Shown in pieces: positions 26,944 through 34,579 of a stretch of 34,818 nt of DNA (position 1 is the first letter of the stretch; each line of letters starts with the position of its first letter). The DNA comes from JBPBQZ01 sp050955105 (GTDB lineage: Bacteria > Pseudomonadota > Gammaproteobacteria > Burkholderiales > Burkholderiaceae). The notes under the pieces are model-generated. The model searched no databases and was not told where the DNA came from. It was given only the letters and a program-made list of their open reading frames with translations. Where the stretch lies: NCBI GenBank assembly GCA_050955105.1, contig JBPBQZ010000111.1:1-34818 (forward strand), given 5' to 3'. A program made the position numbers and the translations under genes.

Positions 26944-26977
26944 TCGCTTCGTGTGCCAGCACCGGCACACGAAGCGA
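26944..26977 (+). other. 14-bp-stem hairpin between the OYE gene and the dioxygenase gene
   Basis: TCGCTTCGTGTGCC (26944-26957) and GGCACACGAAGCGA (26964-26977) are exact reverse complements around loop AGCACC. It begins 17 nt after the OYE stop and ends 1-2 nt before the SD (GGAG 26979-26982) of the next gene. No U-tract follows, so it is not a simple terminator. It could be a stability or attenuation element, or a symmetric operator. Confidence 0.7.
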
Positions 26978-26987
26978 TGGAGAATCC

Positions 26988-27749
26988 ATGCCGGCCGCAA
27001 CCAAAAAAGAGCAGATCGCAGAATTGATGGACCAGGGCTTCGTCGTCGCACGCGGCCTGGCCAGCGCCGCGCTATGCGCGAACCTGCGCGAACTGGGCGA
27101 GCGCGAACTGCTAAACCCGCAGGCGCCGCTCGAATACGAAGCCGATCTGCGCTATCCCGGCGCCCCGGCCAGCCGCGCGGAACCGGGCGGGCGCACGGTG
27201 CGGCGCCTGCTCGACGCCTATGCGCGCGATCCAGCTTACGCGCAGTGGGCCACTTCGCGAGATATCCGTAGCTGGATGGAAACCTATTTCGGCCAATCGG
27301 TGGCGCTGTCGCGCGCGCACCATAATTGCCTGATGACCAAGCATCCCACGTACGGCAGCCTCACCGGCTGGCATCGCGATGCGCGCTATTGGTCTTTCGA
27401 ACGCGACGACCTGGTGTCGGCGTGGCTGGCGCTGGGCCCGGAAACCGTCGAGAACGGCGCGCTCTGGCTGGTGCCTGGATCGCACCGCATCGCCTTCGAC
27501 GCCGAGCGCTTCGACGCCGATAAATTCTTCCGCGCCGACATGCCCGCCAATCAAGCCTTGATTAGTCGGGCCGTGTCACCGGCGCTGCAGGCGGGCGACG
27601 TAGTGTTCTTCCACTGCAACACGCTGCATTCAGCCGGCCAGAACCTCACCGAGCAAATCAAATACTCGCTGGTGTTCACCTATCACGGCCTGAGCAACGC
27701 GCCGCAGCCAGGCACGCGCTCAACCTCGAAGCCGGAAGTGCTGCTCTAG
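26988..27749 (+). CDS. Phytanoyl-CoA dioxygenase (PhyH) family protein
   Basis: 253 aa. A non-haem Fe(II)/2-oxoglutarate oxygenase of the PhyH fold. The iron ligands are visible as WHRDARYW (H-x-D) and CNTLHSAGQN (distal His), and a likely 2-oxoglutarate-binding Arg follows late in the domain. The middle contains NGALWLVPGSHR, typical of the family. Substrate unknown; such enzymes hydroxylate small metabolites. ATG 26988 has GGAG 5 nt upstream, directly after the hairpin. Its TAG stop is the plus-strand reading of CTAG at 27746-27749, which also serves as the TAG stop of the convergent mscS-type gene. Confidence 0.9.
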   Translation: MPAATKKEQIAELMDQGFVVARGLASAALCANLRELGERELLNPQAPLEYEADLRYPGAPASRAEPGGRTVRRLLDAYARDPAYAQWATSRDIRSWMETYFGQSVALSRAHHNCLMTKHPTYGSLTGWHRDARYWSFERDDLVSAWLALGPETVENGALWLVPGSHRIAFDAERFDADKFFRADMPANQALISRAVSPALQAGDVVFFHCNTLHSAGQNLTEQIKYSLVFTYHGLSNAPQPGTRSTSKPEVLL

Positions 27750-28579
27750 GCGGCGGCGCTGTGTTCGGGGTGCAGCGGGCATCCTAGTTCGGCAAAGGCC
27801 GCGACCGCACGCCGCTTCAGATCGGCTTGCACAGGCTCGATGTCGACTTCCTGCTGCACCCACCCGGCGATCTTCAGCGTGGCGCGGTCATTCGAGTAGT
27901 TGGCGACGAGCACGGTGGGCGCCAACGCCGCGGCGGTGAGCACGCGCGGCTCGTCGGCCAGCAGCTTCTTGGCGGTGCTGAGGGCGGCTTCGACGTTCTC
28001 ACGGCACTCGACCGTCAACTCCAGGACAAAGCGTCGCGTGCCATTGATCGAGTAGTTGGTAACCGGATTGCCCCAGATCTGGCTATTCGGCACGAACAAC
28101 ATATTGCCGTCGCTTTTCTGGATGATGGTGGAGAACAAGCCGATTTCCTGGACCACGCCGGCGGTGGGCCCGGATCCTTCGATCATGTCGCCGACGCGAA
28201 ATGGCCTGAGCAGCAACACCATCAGGCCGGCCGCGATGTTCTGCAGCGTGCCCTGCAATGCCAGGCCAATGGCCAGGCCAGCGGCGCCCAGCACGGCCAG
28301 CACGCTGGCGGTGGCAATGCCCACTTTGCCCAGCGCGGCCACGATTGCCACCACACGGATCGCCCACATCACCAGGCTGGAGACAATCGGCGCGAAGGTC
28401 GCATCGGCATGGGTGCGCGCCAGCAGGCGCGAAATGCCGCCCGACACACGGCTGGCAATCCACCAACCGATGATCAACAGCGCCAGCGCGATCAGCACGC
28501 TCATGCCGTAAGTCATCGTGGTGGCCAGCAGGGTGTTCCATACCGGCTGCAGGCGGTCGACGGAAAACCAGTCTTTCAT
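27746..28579 (-). CDS. MscS-family mechanosensitive channel
   Basis: 277 aa, the length of E. coli MscS (286). It relieves osmotic pressure in the inner membrane as a heptamer. Three membrane helices: about 20-45, 65-88 and the pore-lining AVLGAAGLAIGLALQ with LQNIAAGLM at about 95-125, where the Gly/Ala packing and Gln-Asn bend match MscS TM3. The cytoplasmic vestibule then has FRVGDMIEG and NSQIWGNPVTNYS. No extra N-terminal domains. The stop is shared with the convergent dioxygenase gene. It lies 87 nt after the PepSY-type gene on the same strand, so the two could be cotranscribed. Confidence 0.95.
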   Translation of the reverse strand: MKDWFSVDRLQPVWNTLLATTMTYGMSVLIALALLIIGWWIASRVSGGISRLLARTHADATFAPIVSSLVMWAIRVVAIVAALGKVGIATASVLAVLGAAGLAIGLALQGTLQNIAAGLMVLLLRPFRVGDMIEGSGPTAGVVQEIGLFSTIIQKSDGNMLFVPNSQIWGNPVTNYSINGTRRFVLELTVECRENVEAALSTAKKLLADEPRVLTAAALAPTVLVANYSNDRATLKIAGWVQQEVDIEPVQADLKRRAVAAFAELGCPLHPEHSAAA

Positions 28580-28666
28580 GCGCGCTATTCCTCGGCGACG
28601 GTCTCGGTCGGGCTATGCGAGCAAGATACTCGCCCGCTCCGACCCGGCGCGTCGCCGCGACGCCCC

Positions 28667-29401
28667 TTACACCATCGCGCAGACGACGATTGCGAGCAGC
28701 GAGCCGCCCACCAGCACGTAAGCGACGGTGCGCGGCTTGTGCGAATCGATCCACAGCACCAGCCCGGTCAGTGACAGCAAGATCAAGCTGCCGGCCAGCG
28801 TGTCGATCAGCAACACCCAGGGCACGCTCAAACCCACGCCTTTGTGCAAATTCGTCAAGGCGGCGAGTAGTGTGTTCTCGCTGCGCTTCACGCTCACGCT
28901 CTGGCTGCCGACCCAATATTCGGCCTGTACGTTGTTGCGCGGGCCGGCGAAGTTGATGGTCCAGTGTTCCGGCTGCTCCACCGTCTGATCACCCCATTCG
29001 ACCGTATGCCCGCGTTCGCGGCGGCTGCGGCCTTCTTGCTGCAGCGCCAGGCGGTCTTTCAACCAGGCGGTGAGTTCAGCCGGCGTGTTGGGCGCCGGCG
29101 TCGGCAGCGGCAATTGCATCGAGCTGACGATCGGCACGCCGGTTGAAACTTTCAGCGGGCCGCCGCGGTGGTTCAGAAAAAAGCCCGTGGTGCCGAACAT
29201 CAGCCCGAAGGCTGCGCCCCACAGCCCCAGCCAGCCATGCGCCTTGCGCAGCCATTTCACGAAATTGCCGTAGCGCGAGCCGCGCCGCCGCGCAGTCGTG
29301 CCGCTGCTGCCGGCGCCCACCGGGCGAGCCCCGGGTGTCGCAGCCAGTGTGGCCCCGCCGAGTGCGGCGGATTGCCCAGGCTGTACCGTCGCCTTTGTCA
29401 A
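28667..29401 (-). CDS. PepSY-associated membrane protein, Fur-controlled candidate
   Basis: 244 aa, starting at TTG 29401, which has GGAGG 8 nt upstream (29414-29410); the longer frame to 29488 would run through the Fur box. A Gly/Ala-rich N-terminus, a first membrane helix at about 60-80 (AHGWLGLWGAAFGLMFGTTG), a periplasmic PepSY-like loop with EHWTINFAGPR and AEYWVG, then two C-terminal helices (VLLIDTLAGSLILLSLTGLV and YVLVGGSLLAIVVCAMV). Relatives often work with TonB-dependent iron receptors as reductases or helpers, and the Fur box upstream supports an iron role. No receptor gene is in the window. Confidence 0.82.
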   Translation of the reverse strand: MTKATVQPGQSAALGGATLAATPGARPVGAGSSGTTARRRGSRYGNFVKWLRKAHGWLGLWGAAFGLMFGTTGFFLNHRGGPLKVSTGVPIVSSMQLPLPTPAPNTPAELTAWLKDRLALQQEGRSRRERGHTVEWGDQTVEQPEHWTINFAGPRNNVQAEYWVGSQSVSVKRSENTLLAALTNLHKGVGLSVPWVLLIDTLAGSLILLSLTGLVLWIDSHKPRTVAYVLVGGSLLAIVVCAMV

Positions 29402-29472
29402 AATTGCATCCTCCACAAAAGGAAATCGCCCCGCAGGGCGATATCGAAAACCGGAAACTATCTCATAATTAA

Positions 29473-29487
29473 TGAGAATCGTTATCA
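29473..29487 (-). promoter_or_regulatory. Fur box upstream of the PepSY-type gene
   Basis: TGAGAAT-C-GTTATCA is a 7-1-7 inverted repeat matching the Fur consensus TGATAAT-N-ATTATCA at 12 of 14 arm positions. It lies 71-85 nt upstream of the TTG start at 29401, in the gap after srkA, a position suited to block the promoter of the PepSY-type gene when iron is plentiful. The site is seen; the promoter it blocks is inferred. Confidence 0.75.
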
Positions 29488-29508
29488 TTACATGGCGGCT
29501 CGGTTAAC

Positions 29509-30513
29509 TCAATGGAAATCTTCCTGCATCGCCGCAATCTGCTCGCGGGTTTCGAGCACGCGGTCTTCCCAATAGCGCTGCGTGCCGAACCATGGAAACG
29601 CCGCCGGAAACGCCGGGTCATCCCAGCGCAGCGCGATCCACGCGCTGTAGTGCATCAGCCGCAGCGTGCGCAGTGCCTCGACCAGCGCGAGTTCGCGTTC
29701 GTCGAAGTCGCAGAACACCTCGTAGCCACGCAGCAGATCGGCGAACGAGCCCGACGTGATCTGGCGTTCGGTGGAAAGCATCCACAGATCCTGCACGGCC
29801 GGTCCCATGCGGCTGTCGTCGAAATCGACAAAATGCGGGCCCGCGTCGGTCCACAACACATTGCCGGCCTGGCAATCGCCGTGCAGCCGCAGCGTGGCGA
29901 CCGGTCCAACCGTTTCGAATACCTGCGTTACGCGTTCCAGCGCCAGTTCGGTCGCGCGTTCATAGGCCGGCGCGATATCCGCCGGCACCAGGCCACGCGA
30001 CAGCACGATGTCACGCGACGCGGTGCCGTAGGTGGCGAGATCGATGGCACCGCGTTCGGCGTAGGCGCGGCGCTTGCCAATGCTGTGGATACGGCCGATG
30101 AAACGGCCCAGGCGTTCCAGCGTGGCCGTGTCTTCCAGCTCAGGCGCGCGGCCGCCGCGCCGCTCGAATAGCGCGAAGCGAAAGCCGGCGAAGGTATGCA
30201 AGGTATTGCCGCCCAACACCAGGGGCGCCACCACCGGCAACTCTTCATCGGCCAGCTCCGCGGAAAACGCGTGCTCTTCAAGAATTGCCGCATCGCTCCA
30301 GCGCGCCGGGCGATAGAACTTGGCGATCAATGGCGGCGCGTCGTCGCGGCCGATCTGATAGACGCGATTTTCGTAACTATTGAGCGTGGACAAGCGTCCG
30401 TCGGGCAATTCGCCGACGGATTCGATGGCATCGAGCACCACTTCCGGCGTCAGTCCCTCGAACGGCGGGCGCGCCGCGGGAGGCGACGCGAGATCATCAT
30501 CGAACAGGGACAT
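29509..30513 (-). CDS. srkA: Stress response kinase A (SrkA/YihE)
   Basis: 334 aa, the usual SrkA length (E. coli 328). A Ser/Thr protein kinase of the APH/choline-kinase fold that protects cells from stress-induced death in E. coli. Motifs: a nucleotide-binding LSTLNSYENRVYQI, the lysine in LIAKFYRPARW, catalytic LHGDCQAGNVLW and metal-binding FVDFDDSRMGP, and the C-terminal FGTQRYWEDR. Starts 13 nt after the small gene upstream (30527-30760), with GAGG inside that gap, so the two form an operon. Downstream the gap to the Fur box starts at 29508. Confidence 0.95.
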   Translation of the reverse strand: MSLFDDDLASPPAARPPFEGLTPEVVLDAIESVGELPDGRLSTLNSYENRVYQIGRDDAPPLIAKFYRPARWSDAAILEEHAFSAELADEELPVVAPLVLGGNTLHTFAGFRFALFERRGGRAPELEDTATLERLGRFIGRIHSIGKRRAYAERGAIDLATYGTASRDIVLSRGLVPADIAPAYERATELALERVTQVFETVGPVATLRLHGDCQAGNVLWTDAGPHFVDFDDSRMGPAVQDLWMLSTERQITSGSFADLLRGYEVFCDFDERELALVEALRTLRLMHYSAWIALRWDDPAFPAAFPWFGTQRYWEDRVLETREQIAAMQEDFH

Positions 30514-30526
30514 GACAGAAAAGGCC

Positions 30527-30760
30527 TCAGTGCAGCGTGACCACCGTCTTTGCCGGACCGGACTGACGCATCGGCAGCACGCCGCCGGTATCGATCAGGT
30601 CGGTAAGAAAAAACGGTTCGGTATTGAGTTCGCGTGAGGCGCCTGGGTCGCCGGCATACCAGGTCACCATCGCCATGTCGCCGATGATGCGCTTGATAAC
30701 ACCCATGGCGCCGGCTGGTACGGCGATATGTCGGGATTGAACGATTGATCCGATCTGCAT
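30527..30760 (-). CDS. Small SH3-like protein of unknown function
   Basis: 77 aa from ATG 30760, with GGAGG 5 nt upstream; the longer frame to 30832 has no SD. It opens MQIGSIVQSRHIAVPAG, then GVIKRIIGDMAMVTWY, a strand-rich, SH3/KOW-barrel-like pattern ('GxxV...G..G.I..I......V.W'). No membrane or signal sequence. It sits 13 nt upstream of srkA on the same strand, so the two are likely cotranscribed and perhaps functionally linked. I know no named family for it. Confidence 0.75.
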   Translation of the reverse strand: MQIGSIVQSRHIAVPAGAMGVIKRIIGDMAMVTWYAGDPGASRELNTEPFFLTDLIDTGGVLPMRQSGPAKTVVTLH

Positions 30761-30885
30761 TGATGCCTCCGCCGTTTGCCGACGGCGCTCCGCTTGCGCC
30801 GTCGGGCTTATTGTAGCGTGGCACAAAGCCAATCATGCCCGGTCGGCAAGGTCGCGCCCCGCGCTTCCTTCATTTCGGGCGGACC

Positions 30886-30913
30886 AAAAAAAAGCCCGCG
30901 GAGTGCGCGGGCT
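30886..30913 (-). terminator. Intrinsic terminator of the sRNA
   Basis: AGCCCGCG (30913-30906), loop CACTC, CGCGGGCT (30900-30893) and a run of T to 30886 on the minus strand. Eight-bp GC-rich stem plus eight T: a strong terminator with no protein gene upstream of it on that strand. Confidence 0.92.
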
Positions 30914-30945
30914 GAATCCATATCAGGAGGAGACATGGAGGAGAC
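30886..30945 (-). ncRNA. Candidate ~60-nt sRNA with two anti-Shine-Dalgarno motifs
   Basis: All parts of a short transcription unit are present on the minus strand: a near-consensus promoter (30952-30980), a start at about G30945, and a terminator (30913-30886). Between them the RNA has CUCCUCC twice (complement of 30937-30943 and 30926-30932), a 10-bp direct repeat with 11-nt spacing. UCCAU and AUGGA (complement of 30939-30935 and 30921-30917) pair, so the second anti-SD motif sits in a hairpin loop. This resembles the 'cuckoo'/CCUCCUCCC-type sRNAs and the Rfam betaproteobacterial toxic sRNA, from memory and unchecked. No coding frame is supported. Confidence 0.75.
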
Positions 30946-30951
30946 ACACGA

Positions 30952-30980
30952 ACTATAACGGTCCTGATGCTGCGTCGCAA
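30952..30980 (-). promoter_or_regulatory. Sigma-70-type promoter for the sRNA
   Basis: -35 TTGCGA (30980-30975), 17-bp spacer, -10 TATAGT (30957-30952) on the minus strand: 4 of 6 and 5 of 6 matches to TTGACA and TATAAT. Best start G30945, 7 nt after the -10. Confidence 0.78.
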
Positions 30981-31067
30981 CAAGAAAATAACTCTTCTTT
31001 GTTTCAAAACGTGTCCGACTGCAGCCGGCGAGGCGGAATCGCCACGGCAGGCACCGCTTGTGCGGGC

Positions 31068-31114
31068 TTAAGCATGCCGCGCATCGAAATGATAAAGTGC
31101 CCGCTCTTAAGAGC
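31068..31114 (+). promoter_or_regulatory. Weak gshA promoter candidate and palindrome
   Basis: TTAAGC (31068-31073), 17 bp, GATAAA (31091-31096) is a poor but possible -35/-10 pair. GCTCTTAAGAGC (31103-31114), a perfect 12-bp palindrome, lies at about the start point, 39 nt before the gshA ATG. No SD-like sequence stands out in front of gshA. Confidence 0.3.
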
Positions 31115-31152
31115 TCACTCGGAGCGCGAGAGCTCAGTTGCCTCCCGGTACT

Positions 31153-32877
31153 ATGCAAACAATCAATCAACCGCCGGTCAGCGACGCGGTGTTCACTCGC
31201 CGCCTCGCCCGCTTCGCCGCTTTCGGCCCCGCTCCGCTATTGGGCAGGGGGCTACGAGGCATTGAAAAAGAAAGCCTGCGCATCGATCGCCAGGGTCGGC
31301 TTGCCGACACGCCCCATCCGGCCGCCTTGGGCGCGGCGCTGACGCATCCACAAATTACGCTCGACTATTCGGAAGCATTGCTCGAATTGATCACGCCGCC
31401 GTCGCCCACCGCGATGGCTGCGCGCTCGCATCTCGACGCATTGCATCGCTTCGTCTATGCCGAACTGGGCGATGAATTGCTGTGGGCACAGTCGATGCCC
31501 GGCCCGCTGCCTGCCGAAAACCAGATCCCGATCGCTTATTTCGGCACCTCGCTGGTCGGCCAGTTCAAGCATGTGTATCGGCTCGGACTGGCGCTGCGCT
31601 ACGGCCGGACCATGCAATGCATCGCGGGCATCCATTACAACTTTTCCTTCGACGAGGCCGCCTGGCAAGCCCTGCGGGAGATCGACGGCGCGGGCGCCAG
31701 CGCCAATGCGCCCGACTATCAATCCGCCGGCTATTTCTCGCTGATCCGCAATTACCGCCGCTATAGCTGGCTATTGCTGTATCTGTTCGGCGCGTCGCCG
31801 GCCGCGCACCGCGAGTTTCTGGGTGCGCGCGCGAAAGGCTTGCCGCTGCTGGACGCCGATACGGTTTATCTGCCGTATGCCACCAGCTTGCGGATGAGCG
31901 ACCTGGGTTACCACAATCAAGTGGTGCAAAGCGCGGTGCCGACCAGCTTCGACGATTTGCAGAGCTATGTGGCCAGCGTCGCCGCGGCGTTGGCGCGCAC
32001 GCATGCGCCCTATGAAGCGTTGGGCACGCACCGCGACGGCAAGTGGGTGCAGTTGAACGGCAACGTATTGCAGATCGAAAACGAGTTGTACGGCACCATC
32101 CGTCCGAAGCGCGTGGCGCAAAACGGCCGGCCGCTGACGGCCCTCGCGACGCATGGCGTGCAATATATCGAAGCACGCTGCCTCGATATCGACCCGTTCG
32201 ACCCGGTCGGCATTGCCGCAAGCACCGCGCATTTCATGGACGCGTTCCTGATTTTCTGCGCGCTGCACGACAGCCCCGGGCTGGATGCCGCCCAGCACGC
32301 TGAGGCTGACGCGAATTTCCTGCGCAGTGCGCGTGAAGGGCGCGACCCGGCATTGATGCTCGCACGCCATGGCGCGCCGATAAGTCTGCGTGAGTGGGCC
32401 AGCGAGTTGCTGGACGCGGTGAACGCGGTTGCCCAGGTGCTGGACAGTGAGCAGAGCGCGTCGCTCGGCACGCCTTTCCAGGCAGCCGTACAACTGCAGC
32501 GCGAACGCGTAGCCCATCCCGAAACGACGCCTTCGGCGCGCGTGCTGACGGCGCTGCGGCAGCCCGGGATGAGCTTTACACGCTTCGGGCTGGAAATGAG
32601 CGCGCGGCATGCGGCTGAATTCGCCGCGCGACCGTTAGGCGCCGCGGAACAGGCGGGATTCGAGGCGCAGGCTGCCGAATCGATCGCCGCGGAAGCGGCA
32701 TTGGCCCGGCGCGACGCCGAGACGGCTGCGGCGATCGGTGAAGCGGCGGCATTCGACGCTTTTCTGGCGGCTTACTACCGGTCGACCAGCGATCCTACAA
32801 GCGAACCCGCAGGCGAACCCACCAACGCACCGGCAAGCAAACCGAAAAGCGCCGCGACGCTTACTCAACTGCCTTGA
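31153..32877 (+). CDS. gshA: Glutamate-cysteine ligase, E. coli GshA type
   Basis: 574 aa from ATG 31153 (TTG 31138 is an alternative). It joins glutamate and cysteine with ATP, the first step of glutathione synthesis. Clear family stretches: GLRGIEKESLRID (metal/substrate Glu), DYSEALLELITPP, FGTSLVGQFKHVYRLGLALR, QCIAGIHYNFSF, QLNGNVLQIENELYGTIRPK and EARCLDIDPFDP. E. coli GshA is 518 aa; the excess is a Ser/Ala/Pro/Thr-rich C-terminal tail of about 50 residues that looks dispensable. Its coding end overlaps the convergent lipoprotein gene by 13 nt. The sRNA gene lies divergently upstream. Confidence 0.96.
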   Translation: MQTINQPPVSDAVFTRRLARFAAFGPAPLLGRGLRGIEKESLRIDRQGRLADTPHPAALGAALTHPQITLDYSEALLELITPPSPTAMAARSHLDALHRFVYAELGDELLWAQSMPGPLPAENQIPIAYFGTSLVGQFKHVYRLGLALRYGRTMQCIAGIHYNFSFDEAAWQALREIDGAGASANAPDYQSAGYFSLIRNYRRYSWLLLYLFGASPAAHREFLGARAKGLPLLDADTVYLPYATSLRMSDLGYHNQVVQSAVPTSFDDLQSYVASVAAALARTHAPYEALGTHRDGKWVQLNGNVLQIENELYGTIRPKRVAQNGRPLTALATHGVQYIEARCLDIDPFDPVGIAASTAHFMDAFLIFCALHDSPGLDAAQHAEADANFLRSAREGRDPALMLARHGAPISLREWASELLDAVNAVAQVLDSEQSASLGTPFQAAVQLQRERVAHPETTPSARVLTALRQPGMSFTRFGLEMSARHAAEFAARPLGAAEQAGFEAQAAESIAAEAALARRDAETAAAIGEAAAFDAFLAAYYRSTSDPTSEPAGEPTNAPASKPKSAATLTQLP

Positions 32878-34412
32878 CCGACGCGGGCCTGTGCGGTCGG
32901 CGCGGCCGACGCATTGGCCTGCACCAATTGTTCGCTATCCCAACCGCCGCCCAAGGCTTTCACTAGCCCGGCGTTGGCCACGAGCCGGCGGCCTTCGATA
33001 TCGATCAGCGAACGCTGCGCGGAGAACGCGGTGGCTTGCGCGGACAGCACGTCGAGATAAGTCGTGGTGCCGGCCTTGTACTCATTGCTGACGATGTTCA
33101 GCGCCTGCTGAGCCGACACCACCGCCTGTTGTTGAATCACGATCTCGTTGGCCAACACCCGCAGCGAGACGAGATTGTCTTCGACGTCCTGGAACGCTTG
33201 CAGCACCGTCTGCCGATAGTCGGCCGACTGTTCGTCGAACGCCGCACGCGCCGCCTCCACCTGCGCGTGGCGCAGACCGCCATCGAACAAGGTCAATGCC
33301 AACTGCGGACCCAGCGACCAGACGCGCGCCGGCGCGGTCAACCACTGCGCGAAGGTCGCGCTGTCGAAGCCGCCGGACGCCGATAGCGACAGCGTGGGAA
33401 AGAACGCCGACATCGCTACGCCAATCTGCTCATTCGCCGCGGCGGCGCGGCGCTCGGCGGCGGCCACGTCAGGACGCCGTTCCAACAACGTCGACGGCAA
33501 TTGCGCCGGCACTTCCGGCAGGAAAGTACTGACCTCGGCGTGCGCCAGCGAGAAAGTCGACGCCGGCTGGCCGATCAGCACGGCGATCGCATGCTCGTAT
33601 TGGGCGCGCGCAATGCCATTGTCGACGGCCGCGGCCTGCGCCGATTGCAGTTGCGTCTGCGCCTGCACCACGTCGGCACGCCCGGCCACCCCCTGCTGAT
33701 AGCGATTCTGCGTGAGCGCCAGTGAGCGCTGATAGGCGGCGACGGTGTTGTCCAAGAGCGTCTGCGCGGAATCGAGCGCGCGCAACTGGAAGTAGTCTTG
33801 CGCGAGCGTGGCCTGCGCCGACAGCCGCGCGTTCGCCAGATCGGCGGCGGCGGCCTGTTGACTGGCTTTTTCAGAAGCAACGTCGCGTTGCACCTTGCCC
33901 CAGAGATCGGGCTCCCACGAAGCCTGGCCGCTGAGTGAATAGCTGTTTTGCACGCCGCGGGACGAGACCGAATCCGTCGAGTTAGAGCCACCGCCCGAGC
34001 CGGAACGCGTCGCGCTGGACGAAGCGCTCACGGTCGGGAAATATCCGGAGCGCGCCTGCGCCGTCAGCGCCTGCGCCTGGCGATAGGCAGCTTCGTAGCT
34101 GGCAACCGTTTGATTGGATTGATTGGCCTGCTCGATCAGCGCGGTCAGCGTCGGATCTTGATAAGCCAGCCACCAGGCGCCGCGATCGTCGCGATCGGCC
34201 GGTGCGGCGGGCTTCCAGCCATCGGCCGCTTCCTTGAAGTGCGCGGGTATCGCCACCGTCGCCCGCTGATAATTCGGGCCGACTGCGCAGCCAGCCAACA
34301 GCGTGGCAACCAGCACAACTCCCGTCACGCCACGCCGGCCAAAACTTTGTGTCGGCCGCGGCGCAGCGCCACGCGAGGAGAAACGGGTAAAACGGTGGAA
34401 CAGATCGCTCAT
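32865..34412 (-). CDS. RND efflux outer membrane lipoprotein, NodT/OprM type
   Basis: 515 aa from ATG 34412 (MSDLFHRF); the longer frame adds 56 arginine-rich residues with no SD. A signal with lipobox LLAGC gives lipidated Cys42, followed by AVGPNYQRA, the typical mature start. Two OEP domains form the barrel and helical tunnel; repeat marks are EAAYRQAQALTAQARSGYFP and, in the second half, VAAAERRAAAANEQIGVAMS. Such proteins are the outer channel of tripartite pumps, but no inner pump or adaptor gene is here, so it must pair with distant partners. It follows gspN on the same strand. Confidence 0.94.
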   Translation of the reverse strand: MSDLFHRFTRFSSRGAAPRPTQSFGRRGVTGVVLVATLLAGCAVGPNYQRATVAIPAHFKEAADGWKPAAPADRDDRGAWWLAYQDPTLTALIEQANQSNQTVASYEAAYRQAQALTAQARSGYFPTVSASSSATRSGSGGGSNSTDSVSSRGVQNSYSLSGQASWEPDLWGKVQRDVASEKASQQAAAADLANARLSAQATLAQDYFQLRALDSAQTLLDNTVAAYQRSLALTQNRYQQGVAGRADVVQAQTQLQSAQAAAVDNGIARAQYEHAIAVLIGQPASTFSLAHAEVSTFLPEVPAQLPSTLLERRPDVAAAERRAAAANEQIGVAMSAFFPTLSLSASGGFDSATFAQWLTAPARVWSLGPQLALTLFDGGLRHAQVEAARAAFDEQSADYRQTVLQAFQDVEDNLVSLRVLANEIVIQQQAVVSAQQALNIVSNEYKAGTTTYLDVLSAQATAFSAQRSLIDIEGRRLVANAGLVKALGGGWDSEQLVQANASAAPTAQARVGQGS

Positions 34413-34579
34413 GAAAAACCTGTGGAAGACGCCAGCCGGGACAGCGCCCGGGCGCCGCACCATCGCGGGCTCACAAGAGTAAGGCAAAACGTGCTGGCCG
34501 TGTGAGTTGGCCGAACGGCTTATGCGCCAGGCGTGCTTACAATGCTTACGAACGTTTACGCGCCGCGCCCGCGGCGGCA

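Noticed and set aside
30935..30958. Plus-strand mini-ORF MEETHEL preceded by AGGAGGAG
   Set aside because: It is the complement of the anti-SD repeats of the minus-strand sRNA, with SD only about 2 nt from the ATG; no promoter supports it, whereas the minus strand has promoter and terminator.
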